Assembly (NCBI GenBank): GCA_949130485.1 | Contig: OX422184.1 | Span: forward strand, 16,640,324-16,704,323 | Length of the DNA stretch: 64,000 bases | From: Agelas oroides | Lineage: Eukaryota; Porifera; Demospongiae; Agelasida; Agelasidae | Direction: 5' to 3' | Shown here: one piece after another, positions 36,355 to 47,949 of the stretch | How the letters are laid out: each line of letters opens with the position of its first letter | How positions within the stretch are numbered: position 1 is the first letter of the stretch | Program-made: the position numbers and the translations under genes | Notes under the pieces: generated by a model | What the model was told of the DNA's origin: nothing | Databases searched by the model: none | The model's input: the letters and a program-made list of their open reading frames with translations, nothing else

Positions 36355-38143
36355 CTAGAGTGGAGAGGAAAAGAGGAACAGCATACAACAACCATCATTT
36401 AACTTAGTGCAAAACTGTAAAGCACTAAAACAGTGAGTAACGTGGTGTGACCAAGATGCAGGAACCTACCCTCTGGTTTAAATAAAACTAAATAACTGAA
36501 ATGTGAGCAAGATATCTGGAAAACTAGAGATGACTTGTCTGCTTTTTTCTCAAAAAAAGAAGACTCATCCCGAAGTCGAAATATTGAGATTAAGTTTATT
36601 TACACCACTCGGCTGTCTACTGTTAAAGTGTCTACCGCGAATGTGGACCGCCCGCAGCAACGATGGACATGCCAACTACTTCGCGGAAGCGCCCTGCTTC
36701 CTCGCCCCTCAACACTGAAGCTCGCCAGCCTCCCGCTAGCATCGGGAGCATCTCTCCGCCTCGCGCTTCACGCTCACCCCCCCCCCCAACTAAATGACTA
36801 TTATAAAATGTGGATTTGAACTCTGAACAATGACCCTCTAAAATGACTGAGTTAGATGGTTCCTATGTAACGACCTATACATACAACATTCACAGTGTAC
36901 CAGAATGACTGGAGAATACTATGAAAATTACTTGCACAAGTAAGGCTGGCAAATGTTGAAATAAAATTTACAAGCTTAACGAGCTTTTTAAAAAGACATA
37001 GTTATGTTGCTACTCTAAAAAGTATGTCTGTTATACTCAAAATTGCTTGCCTTCTTGTTTGGTGCTCACTGTCATAATGTCCCAAAAACAGTTCACAGAA
37101 CAATCACTCACCACAGTCTCATGAGGAAAAGTGTCTGGTGACAATTAGTGATTTCTTACGTGTGCTGAGTCAGCAGTTTGAATTTGAACAAGCCACAAGA
37201 TTACAGAGCAAGACAGCAGAGTGTACTCACAGAGTACCAATTAACCATTCGCTACTACAGAGTATGACAGAGCACCCCAGACTTCATGATTGTCACAAGA
37301 TTAATTCTTATTAGACTATCTTCTCTAGTACTTGGAAGTATACGCCCACATTCCACACTACTGTGCTGACTTACTGTAACGTGTACTGTACTGGTGTTGC
37401 ATAGCCATCAAGTATGAAATTGGTCATTGTGTAATTTATGCCACTTATGTGATTTGTGTATGTGGGCATGTATAGAGTGGGGGGTTTGTTCTAAAATATT
37501 AGGAACACGTGTTTGTGTAAACTATATCTTTGAGTGTATTGTGTTGCTAACATTAACAGCAGCTCTCTACATTTCTAGTCTCATTTTTTGAACAACTTTT
37601 TCATGGTTGTCCTCTCACAACGTTACCTGATAAAAGCAAAAATTTGACTGTTAGATTCCAAGCATGACAGCGGTCATGTGACAGTTGCCAGCCTCCTCTG
37701 TGCTGGTTTGAAAATGGAAATAAAGGCAAGTTAGCCTCGTTCCCAGGCTCTCCCCGCGTACAAACGAATTTTCCATGCTGCAAGTGACGGAAAGCTGGGC
37801 GGGGCCTGGGAACGAGGCTAAAAGCAATTAGTAGAGCAAGGAGTCATAAAAATACACACAGTGACTGCTATGAGACGTCAATGAAAGTTCAACTTCCAGA
37901 TACTTCCTAGCCTCGTTCCCAGGCCCCCGTGGTTTGTGTAAAGCGGAAGAGGCTAGGTACTTCCACAAACGTTTGCAGCAATAATGCCAGGCAATTTTCA
38001 AGAAACCAGGCTGTTTCACCGCAAGTGAGAAGCTAACATGCTACAGTTTTAAATGCCTTTGTGTTAGTTGCTTGGGCCGGTGAAACAACAGCAGTCAGCT
38101 TGAAGTGAGCTATTACCTTTGTTTGTCTAACTTTGACAGTTTT
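36355..38143. other. Non-coding, with GC-rich and palindromic repeats
   Basis: No gene recognised. A GC-rich patch at 36630-36790 (ending in a C-run and containing CGCTTCACGCTCA) has an inverted relative near 51725-51790. Two elements of the TAGCCTCG palindromic family lie at 37732-37820 and 37908-37955. Confidence 0.4.
37732..37820. mobile_element. Palindromic TAGCCTCG mini-element
   Basis: It starts TAGCCTCGTTCCCAGGC and ends with the exact inverse CCTGGGAACGAGGCTA. This is one of many such snap-back elements in the window. Confidence 0.75.
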
Positions 38144-38689
38144 CAGTGGAACCCCATTTAACGGACACCCCTCAACAGCACACACACACACGATATAACA
38201 GACAATCCAAAAGCCCAACTGCACAAACAATACTTAATGATCTTGATTTAGAAGACACTCGTTGATCTTTTCAGCAAGATTGTCCACCATCGCTGCTGGA
38301 GTTAACAACCTGACATTAGATATGTGTTGTCACTCACAGTACTAGCTAGCGTCTGGTTGGCCTTCTCCGCCGGAGTACAGCAAGGAGGTTATAATAGTCT
38401 GAATCCCAAACAACCGGTCTTTCAGGCCAAGGATTGAGCGGGTCTGTTAACAGTCAAACTTCATTAAACTTTGCAACGTTTCGTTCCCGAGGACCTTCTT
38501 CAGGCAAGTACAAATCTCAAAGACACATGCAATGTACAGTGTACAGCAAAGAAAAGCTGTGAAAATGTAGCCACATTGTGCTCAACAGCCAGATTAAGCA
38601 GTACCACGCTTACCGGAAATTTGAAGGAACCGCGATATAAGGGACAAATGCTGATTCCCAATGTGCCCGCTAAAGAGGGGTTCCACGTA
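38144..38689. mobile_element. pogo/Tigger-like MITE
   Basis: The left end reads CAGTGGAACCCCATTTAACG. The right end, inverted, reads GTGGAACCCCTCTTTAGCGG. Ends of the form CAGTGGAACC are typical of pogo-like elements. Related single ends occur at 6460 and 9403. No transposase was found. Confidence 0.55.
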
Positions 38690-39218
38690 GTATTTAAAGC
38701 TCTCCCTTATGCCATGCAGATACAGTGGGTTGAGTTCTTACCAAGGTATTTAAAAATGTAACTCTATGGGCGTGGCTTGATCAAATGATGATGTCAATAG
38801 TTGCATGTAAACAGCAGCTATGTTCAGCTCGATATTACACTGAGCTGGCGTTCTGTACAGCCATGACAAGTAAAAAGGTACCAGCAGAGAGCCATACCAA
38901 GTGCATATAACATCAACCGTAGGATACTGTTAGCTAATCTATTACCTTAGTGTTGTGTCCACTGACATTTTGCTTCAATAATGTACATTTACAAATTTCT
39001 GGCCACCCAGGTCACTCCCCATAGCTGTCCTACTCATGACATGGCCTTAGCTACAGTACATCTACACTGTGGGTGTGGCAACTCAGTTTGACCTGGTTTG
39101 CAAGACTCATAGGTCCATGGGATCGTAGTGTGGAAGTTTTGGGCATTAAAACATGGGCGTGTCCCACTAAACAACAGGTGAAGTACACAATCTGTGAATT
39201 TAACTGACTCCAACTTAC

Positions 39219-39243
39219 TTTCGGTCGCTTTTTTAGCCGCCAT
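39219..39243 (-). CDS. Candidate first coding exon of the minus-strand Death-domain gene
   Basis: Reading leftward, a well-placed ATG in a CCATGG context at 39243 is followed by codons for MAAKKATE and then a consensus donor GTAAGT (39213-39218). The exon ends in phase 1, exactly the phase needed to join the Death-domain exon at 36354-36076. The joining is inference from phase and position only. The short coding length makes a chance match possible. Confidence 0.3.
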
Positions 39244-39339
39244 GGATTGCTTCACATGGTCGCTTGGACGTGGCTGTCAAATTGGAGGCTAATAAAGCTG
39301 GAATAACGCTGTCAACAAAATGGTCGCTTAGGAAGTCCC

Positions 39340-39402
39340 AATATTGAGCCCCGCCCACTCATTTCACGGAATGCGGAAGCATTACGTCTCAGGCCTATAT
39401 AG
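39340..39402. promoter_or_regulatory. Candidate promoter, possibly bidirectional
   Basis: A GC box (CCCCGCCCA, 39349-39357) is followed by a TATA-like TATATA at 39396-39401, with a GC-rich downstream patch. On the plus side it would feed a non-coding exon ending AAAG at 39486 before a consensus GTGAGT donor, suitable for the annexin gene, whose ATG exon begins right at an acceptor. On the minus side the candidate ATG at 39243 lies about 100 bp away. Confidence 0.4.
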
Positions 39403-39424
39403 GGTGGGGCCATGCCAGTCGATA

Positions 39425-39486
39425 CGTAGAGCCCTAGGCCCTGTTATTGTTATTGTCTGTACTTGCAGTGTGTGGCTGAGATAAAG
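39425..39486 (+). other. Candidate 5' untranslated exon of the annexin gene
   Basis: It lies about 25-30 bp below the TATA-like site and ends in AAAG followed by GTGAGT. The annexin start codon at 41734 immediately follows a splice acceptor, so at least one upstream non-coding exon must exist; this is the best one I can see. The start position is only an estimate. Confidence 0.35.
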
Positions 39487-39730
39487 GTGAGTTGCACACG
39501 GTTGAAAATGCTTAGAGGTCCGCAGTGGCCGAGATATAAATGGTACCTAACTACCAAAAGTACGAAGAAGTGGGGGGTAATGTGGAAAGGGATGAAGTGG
39601 GTTTAATAGGTCATACCAGACACGGTAAGTTAGTTTCTGGACATGGCTTGTTACCCTTGGTATTCTTTGTATCAAATTACCGACCTAGTCGAAAATTATG
39701 TCATAAATTACACTGTGTCTAAAGTACCAA

Positions 39731-40658
39731 TAAGGTAAAACGGGGTAATTCCGGTCACTCTGACTCTTACAAGTTTACTTGAACACAGTGTCAAAAGTAC
39801 ACAATGAAGAGCTTGCTAATCAGTGGTCGCTGACACTACTAAGTATGTACCACTTGCTGCAAACAACTCGCTTCAATCGGTGGTTCACGTACATGAGGAA
39901 ATTGTTTTTTAAAAGTTGTGTTCAAAAATATGAGAAAATACAATTAATGGGGTATTTCCGGTCACCTTTGATAATCATGCTGAACACGGTGAAATGTATT
40001 ATGGCGGTGCTCGTTCGTCGTTTTTACGACGTTTGCAAGTATAAGGCATCCTGGGGACAGCTAAGCGATCAAGCCGGATTAATGGCACCGTGAAATTACT
40101 GGGGGTATACCCACGCGAGGTTTAGGGTTAGGTTAGGGCCAGGGTTAACTTTTTTCTTGCCCCGGAGCATTGCGCTACATTTAGCTTTGCAAAACTCCCG
40201 CCGGGAATTGGCTTGGGCAATGTTGCAATGTTTTGAATCGCTTGCGCGTTATTCATCCGCCACCCACGCAAGTAGGCCTTGAAAGGAGTTAGCGCCTCAC
40301 GGCATAGTGCAAGTGCTGAGCTGCTAGTAGTGTACTGTTGCTTTTGATAATAGTTGATGTTTATGTCTGCACAGTTTTGACTGTGCGCCCTCCCTTCGCT
40401 TAAGAGTAAGGAAAGGAGTTCTGAAGTTTTGACAGGTCAAACTGGCGCCATTTCACTTACAGCAACTACAAGTGACGCCAGATCTGCGCAAAGGAAGTAA
40501 GGTCTCCACTTTGCTGACAGGTATGTTGTAGCTAAGTGTTGCCACTATATGTACAGCACCGTAGTTTTGGCTGAGAGCGTAGCTGTTAGAATAGAGAAGT
40601 CCTTCTCTACTAAGTGACCGGAAATACCCCGTGACCGAAATTACCCTGATTTACCTTA
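39731..40658. mobile_element. Non-autonomous TIR element in annexin intron 1
   Basis: The left end is TAAGGTAAAACGGGGTAATT. The right end, inverted, is TAAGGTAAATCAGGGTAATT, followed by CGGTCAC on both sides. A third internal copy of part of the end (GGGGTATTTCCGGTCACC) lies at about 39949. It is 928 bp long with no recognisable transposase. A telomere-like run TTTAGGGTTAGGTTAGGG sits at about 40121. Confidence 0.7.
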
Positions 40659-41009
40659 ATGAAAACTGGATAGGAGAGGAGTTAAATTCAGTCCCCTTTT
40701 TTTTCTCAACGCTCCAATTCTAAATTATGTACTACACTTTAATTCTGAAAAGAAAATGTAGATAACTGTCTTGAGGAATGTCACATTATTATGTAGCTGC
40801 AGTGTGGTGGTATTCAGGGATAGACACAACATCTCAGATTCTTTACATTTCAGCAATTACAAGTTCCAATGTGTAACATACACTAATAGATAGAAGGCAA
40901 AAGGACCTACAAGGTGATACCCATTATATTACCAAGATGTTTAGTACATACTGTAGCATGTCAATTCACTTTGCAATATCTTAACCTACTGGTACCAGAA
41001 CTTCAAGTG

Positions 41010-41085
41010 TCCGGCTGTCGCGGCTCAGTGGCAGAGCACAGGCGGCTCAAGCCAGAGGTGTCCTGGGTTCGACTGCCGGCCTTTT
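41010..41085 (+). repeat. tRNA-derived sequence (SINE head or tRNA pseudogene)
   Basis: GCGGCTCAGTGGCAGAGC gives a perfect D-arm stem (GCTC/GAGC), and GGGTTCGACTGCC resembles a B box. The outer ends CCGGCTG and CTGCCGG pair with one mismatch. The T-stem and anticodon stem are imperfect, so it is not a functional tRNA by my reading. Confidence 0.35.
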
Positions 41086-41733
41086 CACTTTCCTCTATTT
41101 TCGCCTCATAACATCTAAATTTCTTTATAACATAAGGCACACCCAAACGAAATGGCTATCATATAGTACCTCTTTTAAAGCTCTATCTACTGATACTAGT
41201 TGCATGTCTGTTTGGAACTACTCAGCTACAAACCAGCTAAAATACAATAAGTATGTCTCCTTCTCAAAAACGTTTGAGTGCTCACGTACCCCACAGGTGT
41301 TACATTTCGTACTTCTTTGAAAGGGGGTGTGGCCTCTTGAGTCCAGGAGCTGAACTTTCATTGCTGTATAATATGAGACACTAATATGCAACAAATAGTG
41401 GCCTAACCTAGATAAAGATTGAGACATTGCTCTTGGGATAGAATGGACAAGGATCAAAAATTGCACAATGTGGGAAGGGTTTAAATGAGGCTGTTTATAA
41501 ACAACAACTAACTGGCCAGTGGTTTGTGAGGAAGGTGTATGACCTCGTGCGCATCTTGTCTTAGCTACCAGCAGATGTTGCGCTCTTGCATAGCCCACAA
41601 TGTACTTAAAGTTAAGAGGTACAAACAAGGTCCAACTTAAGGTTCATCTTGTGCTATGTTTTAGGAGCTCCTGGTGATCATTCACTGTCGTAGCAGTGAA
41701 TCTATACACTTGTCTTCCTGCCTTCTGTTGCAG

Positions 41734-44700
41734 ATGTCCTATCCCCCTGCTGGAGGCTACCCACTTGGACCGGGAGGCTACCCCCCTCAGCAGCCCCCCG
41801 GCTACCCCCCACCACCTGGAGGTGTGCCATATCCAGGAGGACCACCACCACCACAAGTATGTATGAATCAAATTATGGAGTGAAACCATAAGGCTTACAG
41901 ACAGGAATTGTGACAGGAAATGCAATGTTACATGACTGTTACCGCTGGACTGATTTCGATGAGAAACATCTCCAGTATCTACAGAGCTGTGTCCATGCAT
42001 CATGACACATACCTGAACCACTTGTGAATGGAATTGCATACTGCTGAAATTTGTTTGAAATTGTGTGACATACACTCCATTTCCTCCCTTTCTCCCTTCT
42101 TTCTTCCCTCTCACTTCCCTTGCTTCCCACCCCGCTCCTCTCTCCTTGTTCTCACTGTTCTCCTTTTCCTCATTCCTTCGCTCTCTCCTTCCTTCATTTC
42201 CTTTCCTTTCATTTTCATTCCATTTGTTTCACTTCTTCCCTTTCACCTTGCTTTTTGCCCTTTCTCATTTCTCCTTCCTGCACTTTTCCCCCATCTCCTC
42301 CTCCTTCATTTACTCCCCGCTCACCTTCCCTCTCCCACCACAGAGTGGTCCCTGGATTCCCGGTGTTCCCACTGCTGGTCTCCCTCCCCCACAGCCTGGT
42401 GGCTATGGTATGCCATCTCCTGGAGGTATTGGTTTAAGTACATGCTAGTAGCACAAGTGTATCAACCACATTTTAAATCTGCCTTTGTATCTCAGTCCTG
42501 GAATAACTTGGGAACTTGGTTGTTATACCAATGACTAGCTTTTAGTGTGCACTTGTCCACAACGAACACTTTCCCCAACCATGTTATATACCATGTACCG
42601 TAGTCTCGCAAAGGGCACCCATGGGTGGAGCACCTTACAAGTCTGTCAAAGAGGGTGTAGGCACTCTTTCAAGTGTTTCTGCATGTAACCATGAAAGAGT
42701 GCCCATGTCATATATCCAGCGACTTGACGCCTTCAAACACAAACAGTAAGGTACAATGGAACTGGTGGCGGCTTTGAAGTCAAGTCCTGACGGCACACAA
42801 CACTCTGAACGACAACATATCGCCCGGTGAGCATGGCCAGTGTAGCTAGCGGAAAGTGACCGCATTAGGTATGTTGGCGTCTACGCAAGCAACTGTGTAA
42901 TATACCTTCAATGAAGTCTATAACACAAAGTTTCTTACCTCAGATATGCATAGCACTAAAGGCTGCGCTTCTCAGACTCCACAAGTACTCTTCATTGGCC
43001 ATGCGAAGCTCACTCTGGTTGGGCGCTCATTTGAGTAAACTTTGACCCTATACAGGAAATTGGGCCAAAAGCAGGGGGTGGGGGCTCTTTTGAGGGTGGG
43101 CGCTCTTTCCCGAGACAACGGTAATAGCAAATACTGGTGCCACCAGTTGACCACCAGTGCCAGTTATCAACAACTGATACCTGCCCATACATTACCGAAC
43201 AGCTAGTGAGGATAAGGATCACTCGCTGGTACACATAGCTGGTAGGATGTTGCTGGGCCTCAGAGCTCCTGTCAAATTACTAGAGAACAGCATTCCTTCA
43301 TAAATCAGAAACACATGCCTGTATCTTGCAGACACACTCACAATATTGACTCTGTCATGGTACAATAAATTAAAAAAGCAAATTGTCCTCTACATATGTA
43401 AGCAGCCTACCCTAGCCTCGTTCCCAGGCCTTCCCTGGCTCCAGTTTTTGGTCGCCTCCATTTTTGCATACTGCAAGCGATCATAAACTGGAGCCGGGGA
43501 AGGCCTGGGAACAAGGCTAGCCTACCCCACATTCACATTTGTGTTCTCCTTGGTCATCACTTGGTGACTTGCACTACTAAGTACTTTAGATTGAGACATT
43601 TTTCAACATCATGCAGTTGATAATCAGCCCACCTGCTTTCCCCAGGCATAGGGTTTGATACCGGACCCCCTGGCCCTACGCCCTACCCTACTGCACCCTC
43701 CCAGGGGTACCCTCCTCCTCCTCAAACTCAAGGCTACCCCCCAACTCAGGGTTACCCCCCTCCTGCTCCAACTCAGGGTTACCCCCCTCCTCCCTCTCAA
43801 GGCTACCCCCCTCCCCCGTCCCAAGGTTACCCTCCTCCTCCTGGTGCAGGGTACCCCATGGCTCCACCCACTCACCACACCCAACAAACACCAGGGGGAT
43901 ACAGTGTAAGTTCACCTGCGCACTTCAGTACCTCTTACCTATCTCACCATAATCTCCCGAAAATAAGCCCACCCTCGAAAATACGCCCACCCCCCTTTTT
44001 TGAATGAAGTTGTTGCAAAGGGTGCTTTTCTCTCGAAAGTTCACCCACCTATTTATGCAGCAGTACATGCTGTTATGTTAAGCAAGAAGCACAGAAGAAG
44101 CAGCACTGTGCAAGAGGAGGGACTAACAAATGCAGGCAGACACCATTTGTTGTTATTGCCTAAGCAAGCGCATGACAAAAGAGGTATTGCAGAGCGCTCA
44201 TAACAAGGGCTAGAGGTGGGCGTATTTTTGAGAGAAATATCACAACTCTCGAAAATACACCCATCCCCCTCTTTTAGGAGGCACTTAAGTTCATCGCCCA
44301 TGGCCATATTTTCGAACTAGAGATTATGGTATTTATCTTAGGTAGATCAGCATGTTTCAATGTAACATGTGGCAGCCTATGAATATTGTTCCATCAAGTG
44401 CTTCACCACATTAAAAGCACTGTATCGCTGAATGTCTATTACTCGTTCCCTAGCCTCTTTCCCAGGCCATTAACTAGTTCGTAGTCAACAGCCTGGATAA
44501 GAGGCTACCCGTTCCCAGGCTCTCCCCACTAAGGAGGGGGAGAACAGACACGACTTAGTGACAAGGGGGTGGACCAAAGTCGGCACCCATGCACATTCAA
44601 GCATAAGCACTTTCAAGACTACTACAATCTTTACATTAGATATGACATTAGTGCTACATACCTTTGCCTTTGTAGTTTGTTGTCCACGTAAAAGTAGTCA

Positions 44701-45704
44701 ATTTCTTGAGTCAGTGTCACCAACTTGGTCAATTACAACACTAGCTTACAACATACAGAAGATCACAAAAATTTGTTGCCCTTAAGCCCATCAGGTGCCA
44801 TATCTTCTGACACATTGAGAATCTACATTAGTCTACCATGCGATTTACGGCTGCAGTAGCCAATAATTTTGTGCTATCACATGTGTGTACTTGCCACAAG
44901 CATGGGCTCTGAGCTACGGTTGGCGGACTACCGTGAGTGCCCATGCACAATTAAGTTGTGTCTACCTCATGTCTACCCTTGACATGGTATATGTACATCT
45001 ATGAAGCGTGGGTGTTTCCTGCCCTTACTGTGATACCTCCTTTCTACCCACTCAAGTACCTTCCACATCTCTCTTCACCCCCACCTCCCTGTAACTACAT
45101 CCCTTTTCCCTCACCCCCACACTCTCTCCAACTCTTCCAGACTGCCCCTCCTCCTGTCCCAACTTCTCACACTCATGACTCCAGTGTGCATCGTGTGACC
45201 CACAAGATGGCAGCCACTAGCATCACCAAGGAACATCCACCAAAGGTGAGTTATTACGGTCCATGAACCAATGAATATCATTAGCTCAGGCTCTCCATTT
45301 ATTTTTGTCCTGTTTTTAGCAGTTTTCCAGTTCTTGTGTTTCCACGTCTTTCAGTTGTCGTTGTAATAGTGACAGTCTACCATTTGTGTCTATGTCAGGA
45401 ACCTCCCACAGAAGGCACAGTGAAGCCATATCCTTCTTTCAATGCTGAGGCAGATGCCAAGACTCTCAGAACTGCCATGAAGGGATTTGGTATGCTGATA
45501 ACTATTGATAATTCAACGTATTTGTGTGTGTATACATAGCTATCAACTCTATGTACACACATACGCACATAATCTCCCGAAAACACACACACACACATAC
45601 ACACATAATCGCCCGAAAAAACACACACACACACACATGCACGCACGCACGCACGCATGCATGCACACACACACGCACATGCACTCACAAACACACATGC
45701 TCAC

Positions 45705-45740
<36 letters not shown>

Positions 45741-45882
45741 GCACATAATCTCCCGAAAACACACACACACACATACACACATAATCGCCCGAAAACACAC
45801 ACACACACACACACATGCACGCACGCACGCATGCATGCACACACGCACGCACATGCACACACACACACACATGCTCACATAT

Positions 45883-45927
<45 letters not shown>

Positions 45928-45978
45928 CACACACACACACACACACACACATGCACACACACACACACACACACACAT

Positions 45979-46013
<35 letters not shown>

Positions 46014-47914
46014 CACTGATGAGAAGGCCATCATCAGTGTTCTTGCATACCGGTCCAATGCCCAACGACAAGAGATCAAAGTCAAGTTCAAGACTTTGTA
46101 TGGAAAGGTCAGTGCATAGGGCCTCTTCACTGCCCCTATCCTGAGTGCTTGGCAGATACACAGTAGGCCAGTGAAGCCAGGCCATACTGTCTTTGCATGT
46201 AGTCTTCCGACATGGTAACTTTTCTAGAGTGTTCAAATGCTGTGAAAGCTGGGACATTGATAAGTTTTATCCATTTTCAGTACTCTTACATCCTTTGTTT
46301 CTTTGATGGTGGACCATTAGCGCAATCTTCTTGGCCACATGCATACAAACATTGGCACAGCTTGTTATGTGGATGTTTTGTCTGGCTAAATCCAATTTGT
46401 CCAGACGTGTACAATTGGAGCCATGCATGCCTTGCTGTCTGTAGGACCCCGGAATATGCTGATGGAACTAACACGCAAATCCGTACGGGTTTCAGCTGAA
46501 TTTAGGGTTGAACTAACACTCAGCTTAATTTTGCTGGGAACTAACACACAAATCCGTACATCAAGAAAAAAAATAACATGCAAAATCTGCACGTTAGTAG
46601 CAATTGTAAGTAAGTAACACTCTAACCATACGAGATATGGTGTCCACACGTGCCGCACCTAGTCGAATTACGGTAATCAGACCATGTGTATTGCTGTTTG
46701 CCGCAGCATGCCATGCCGGGACTGTCTCTAGATGTCTTCTGACTGGGAGTAACTATCGAATTTTAAGAATGAAGTGCATAGCGTCGATCAGAAGGCGATT
46801 GTGAAGACGTCTTGGTGCATTCCAGTAACACTCAATTCTGTACAAGATATATACTATAGCTAACAACTAACACTCTAAATTGTACAAAAATGGTGCAAAA
46901 GACGGTACAAGATAGGCCTATTTTGGGAAATGTTTGAGTGTTAGTTCCGTCAGCATATTCCGGGGTCCTCCGTCTGTGCAGTGATCCTGCATGATAGCTT
47001 TTCTGATGTGTTCAAGCACTGCATCTTGACAAAGCTGACTATGAACTAACATAAACTTGGTATGCAGACACATCATGATCTGGCTAAATGTAAATTCAAA
47101 CACATACAATAAGTTTCTCAGTTACTAGAACATTGTACATATTGTACAAACCTGGGCTACCCACAATGAAGAGCACTGAAGTGCTTAACCCTCGGCGCGT
47201 AGTATTAACGCAGAGTCACAGGACATAGCTAAATAGGCGAAGGAAATTCATGTGGTATGATGGTACACTAGATAGCTAGCGAAACAAAGTCGTACAGGAT
47301 AACAGTGTCCCAAGTTGTCCTAGTAGTAGTATCCCTTTATCTTGCCCCAACAACCCCCTCCCTAATGTAGTGAGCATGTGTAGTGAGTAGGGAATGTGTG
47401 GGACATTCCCCGGTACTCCTGGATATGTACCATGCCTGTACCGTCATACATATTGTACCATGCCTGTTACATACATATTGTAGCAGTATTGACCATGCAT
47501 GTACATACATATTGTAACAGTATTGACCATATATGCTTCAAACCGAACGAGGACCGATTTCGCCAAAAACGTTTTGTTCAAGAGTTACGCTGCGATTCGT
47601 TTGCCACGGTGAGCGCTATTCGGCCATATTCTAGTCTGAGAACAAGTTCACGCGCCATGGTCTAGTCTGGGATCCCGGGGAGTACTGCGGCGCTGCGCTG
47701 CACTCCCGGGATCCCAGACCAGGGCGCGTGAACTCATTCTCGGACTAGAATATGGCCGAATAGCGCTCGCCGTGGCAAACGAATCGCAGCGTAACTCTTG
47801 AACAAAACGTTCTTGGCGAAATCGGCTCAATTTAAACACATCCTCGTTCGGTTTGAAGCCTATCTGTGTCCAAACTTCAGAGATTTAGCCGCCAGGTGAG
47901 CCAAGCTAGTTGTA

Positions 47915-47949
<35 letters not shown>

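Noticed and set aside
40121-40148. Telomere-like TTTAGGGTTAGGTTAGGG run
   Set aside because: Too short and lies inside a transposon-like element; not evidence of a chromosome end.
42028-42534. Overlapping frames of 105-168 codons rich in Phe, Ser, Leu and Pro
   Set aside because: They result from a long polypyrimidine intron tract and include part of an annexin exon in another frame.
43624-43915. Arg/Gly-rich frames on the minus strand
   Set aside because: They are the complement of the annexin PGY-repeat exon at 43646-43905.
45505-46130. Open frames of about 190-200 codons on both strands, His/Thr- or Cys/Val-rich
   Set aside because: They are read-through of the CA microsatellite inside an annexin intron; no codon bias beyond the repeat.
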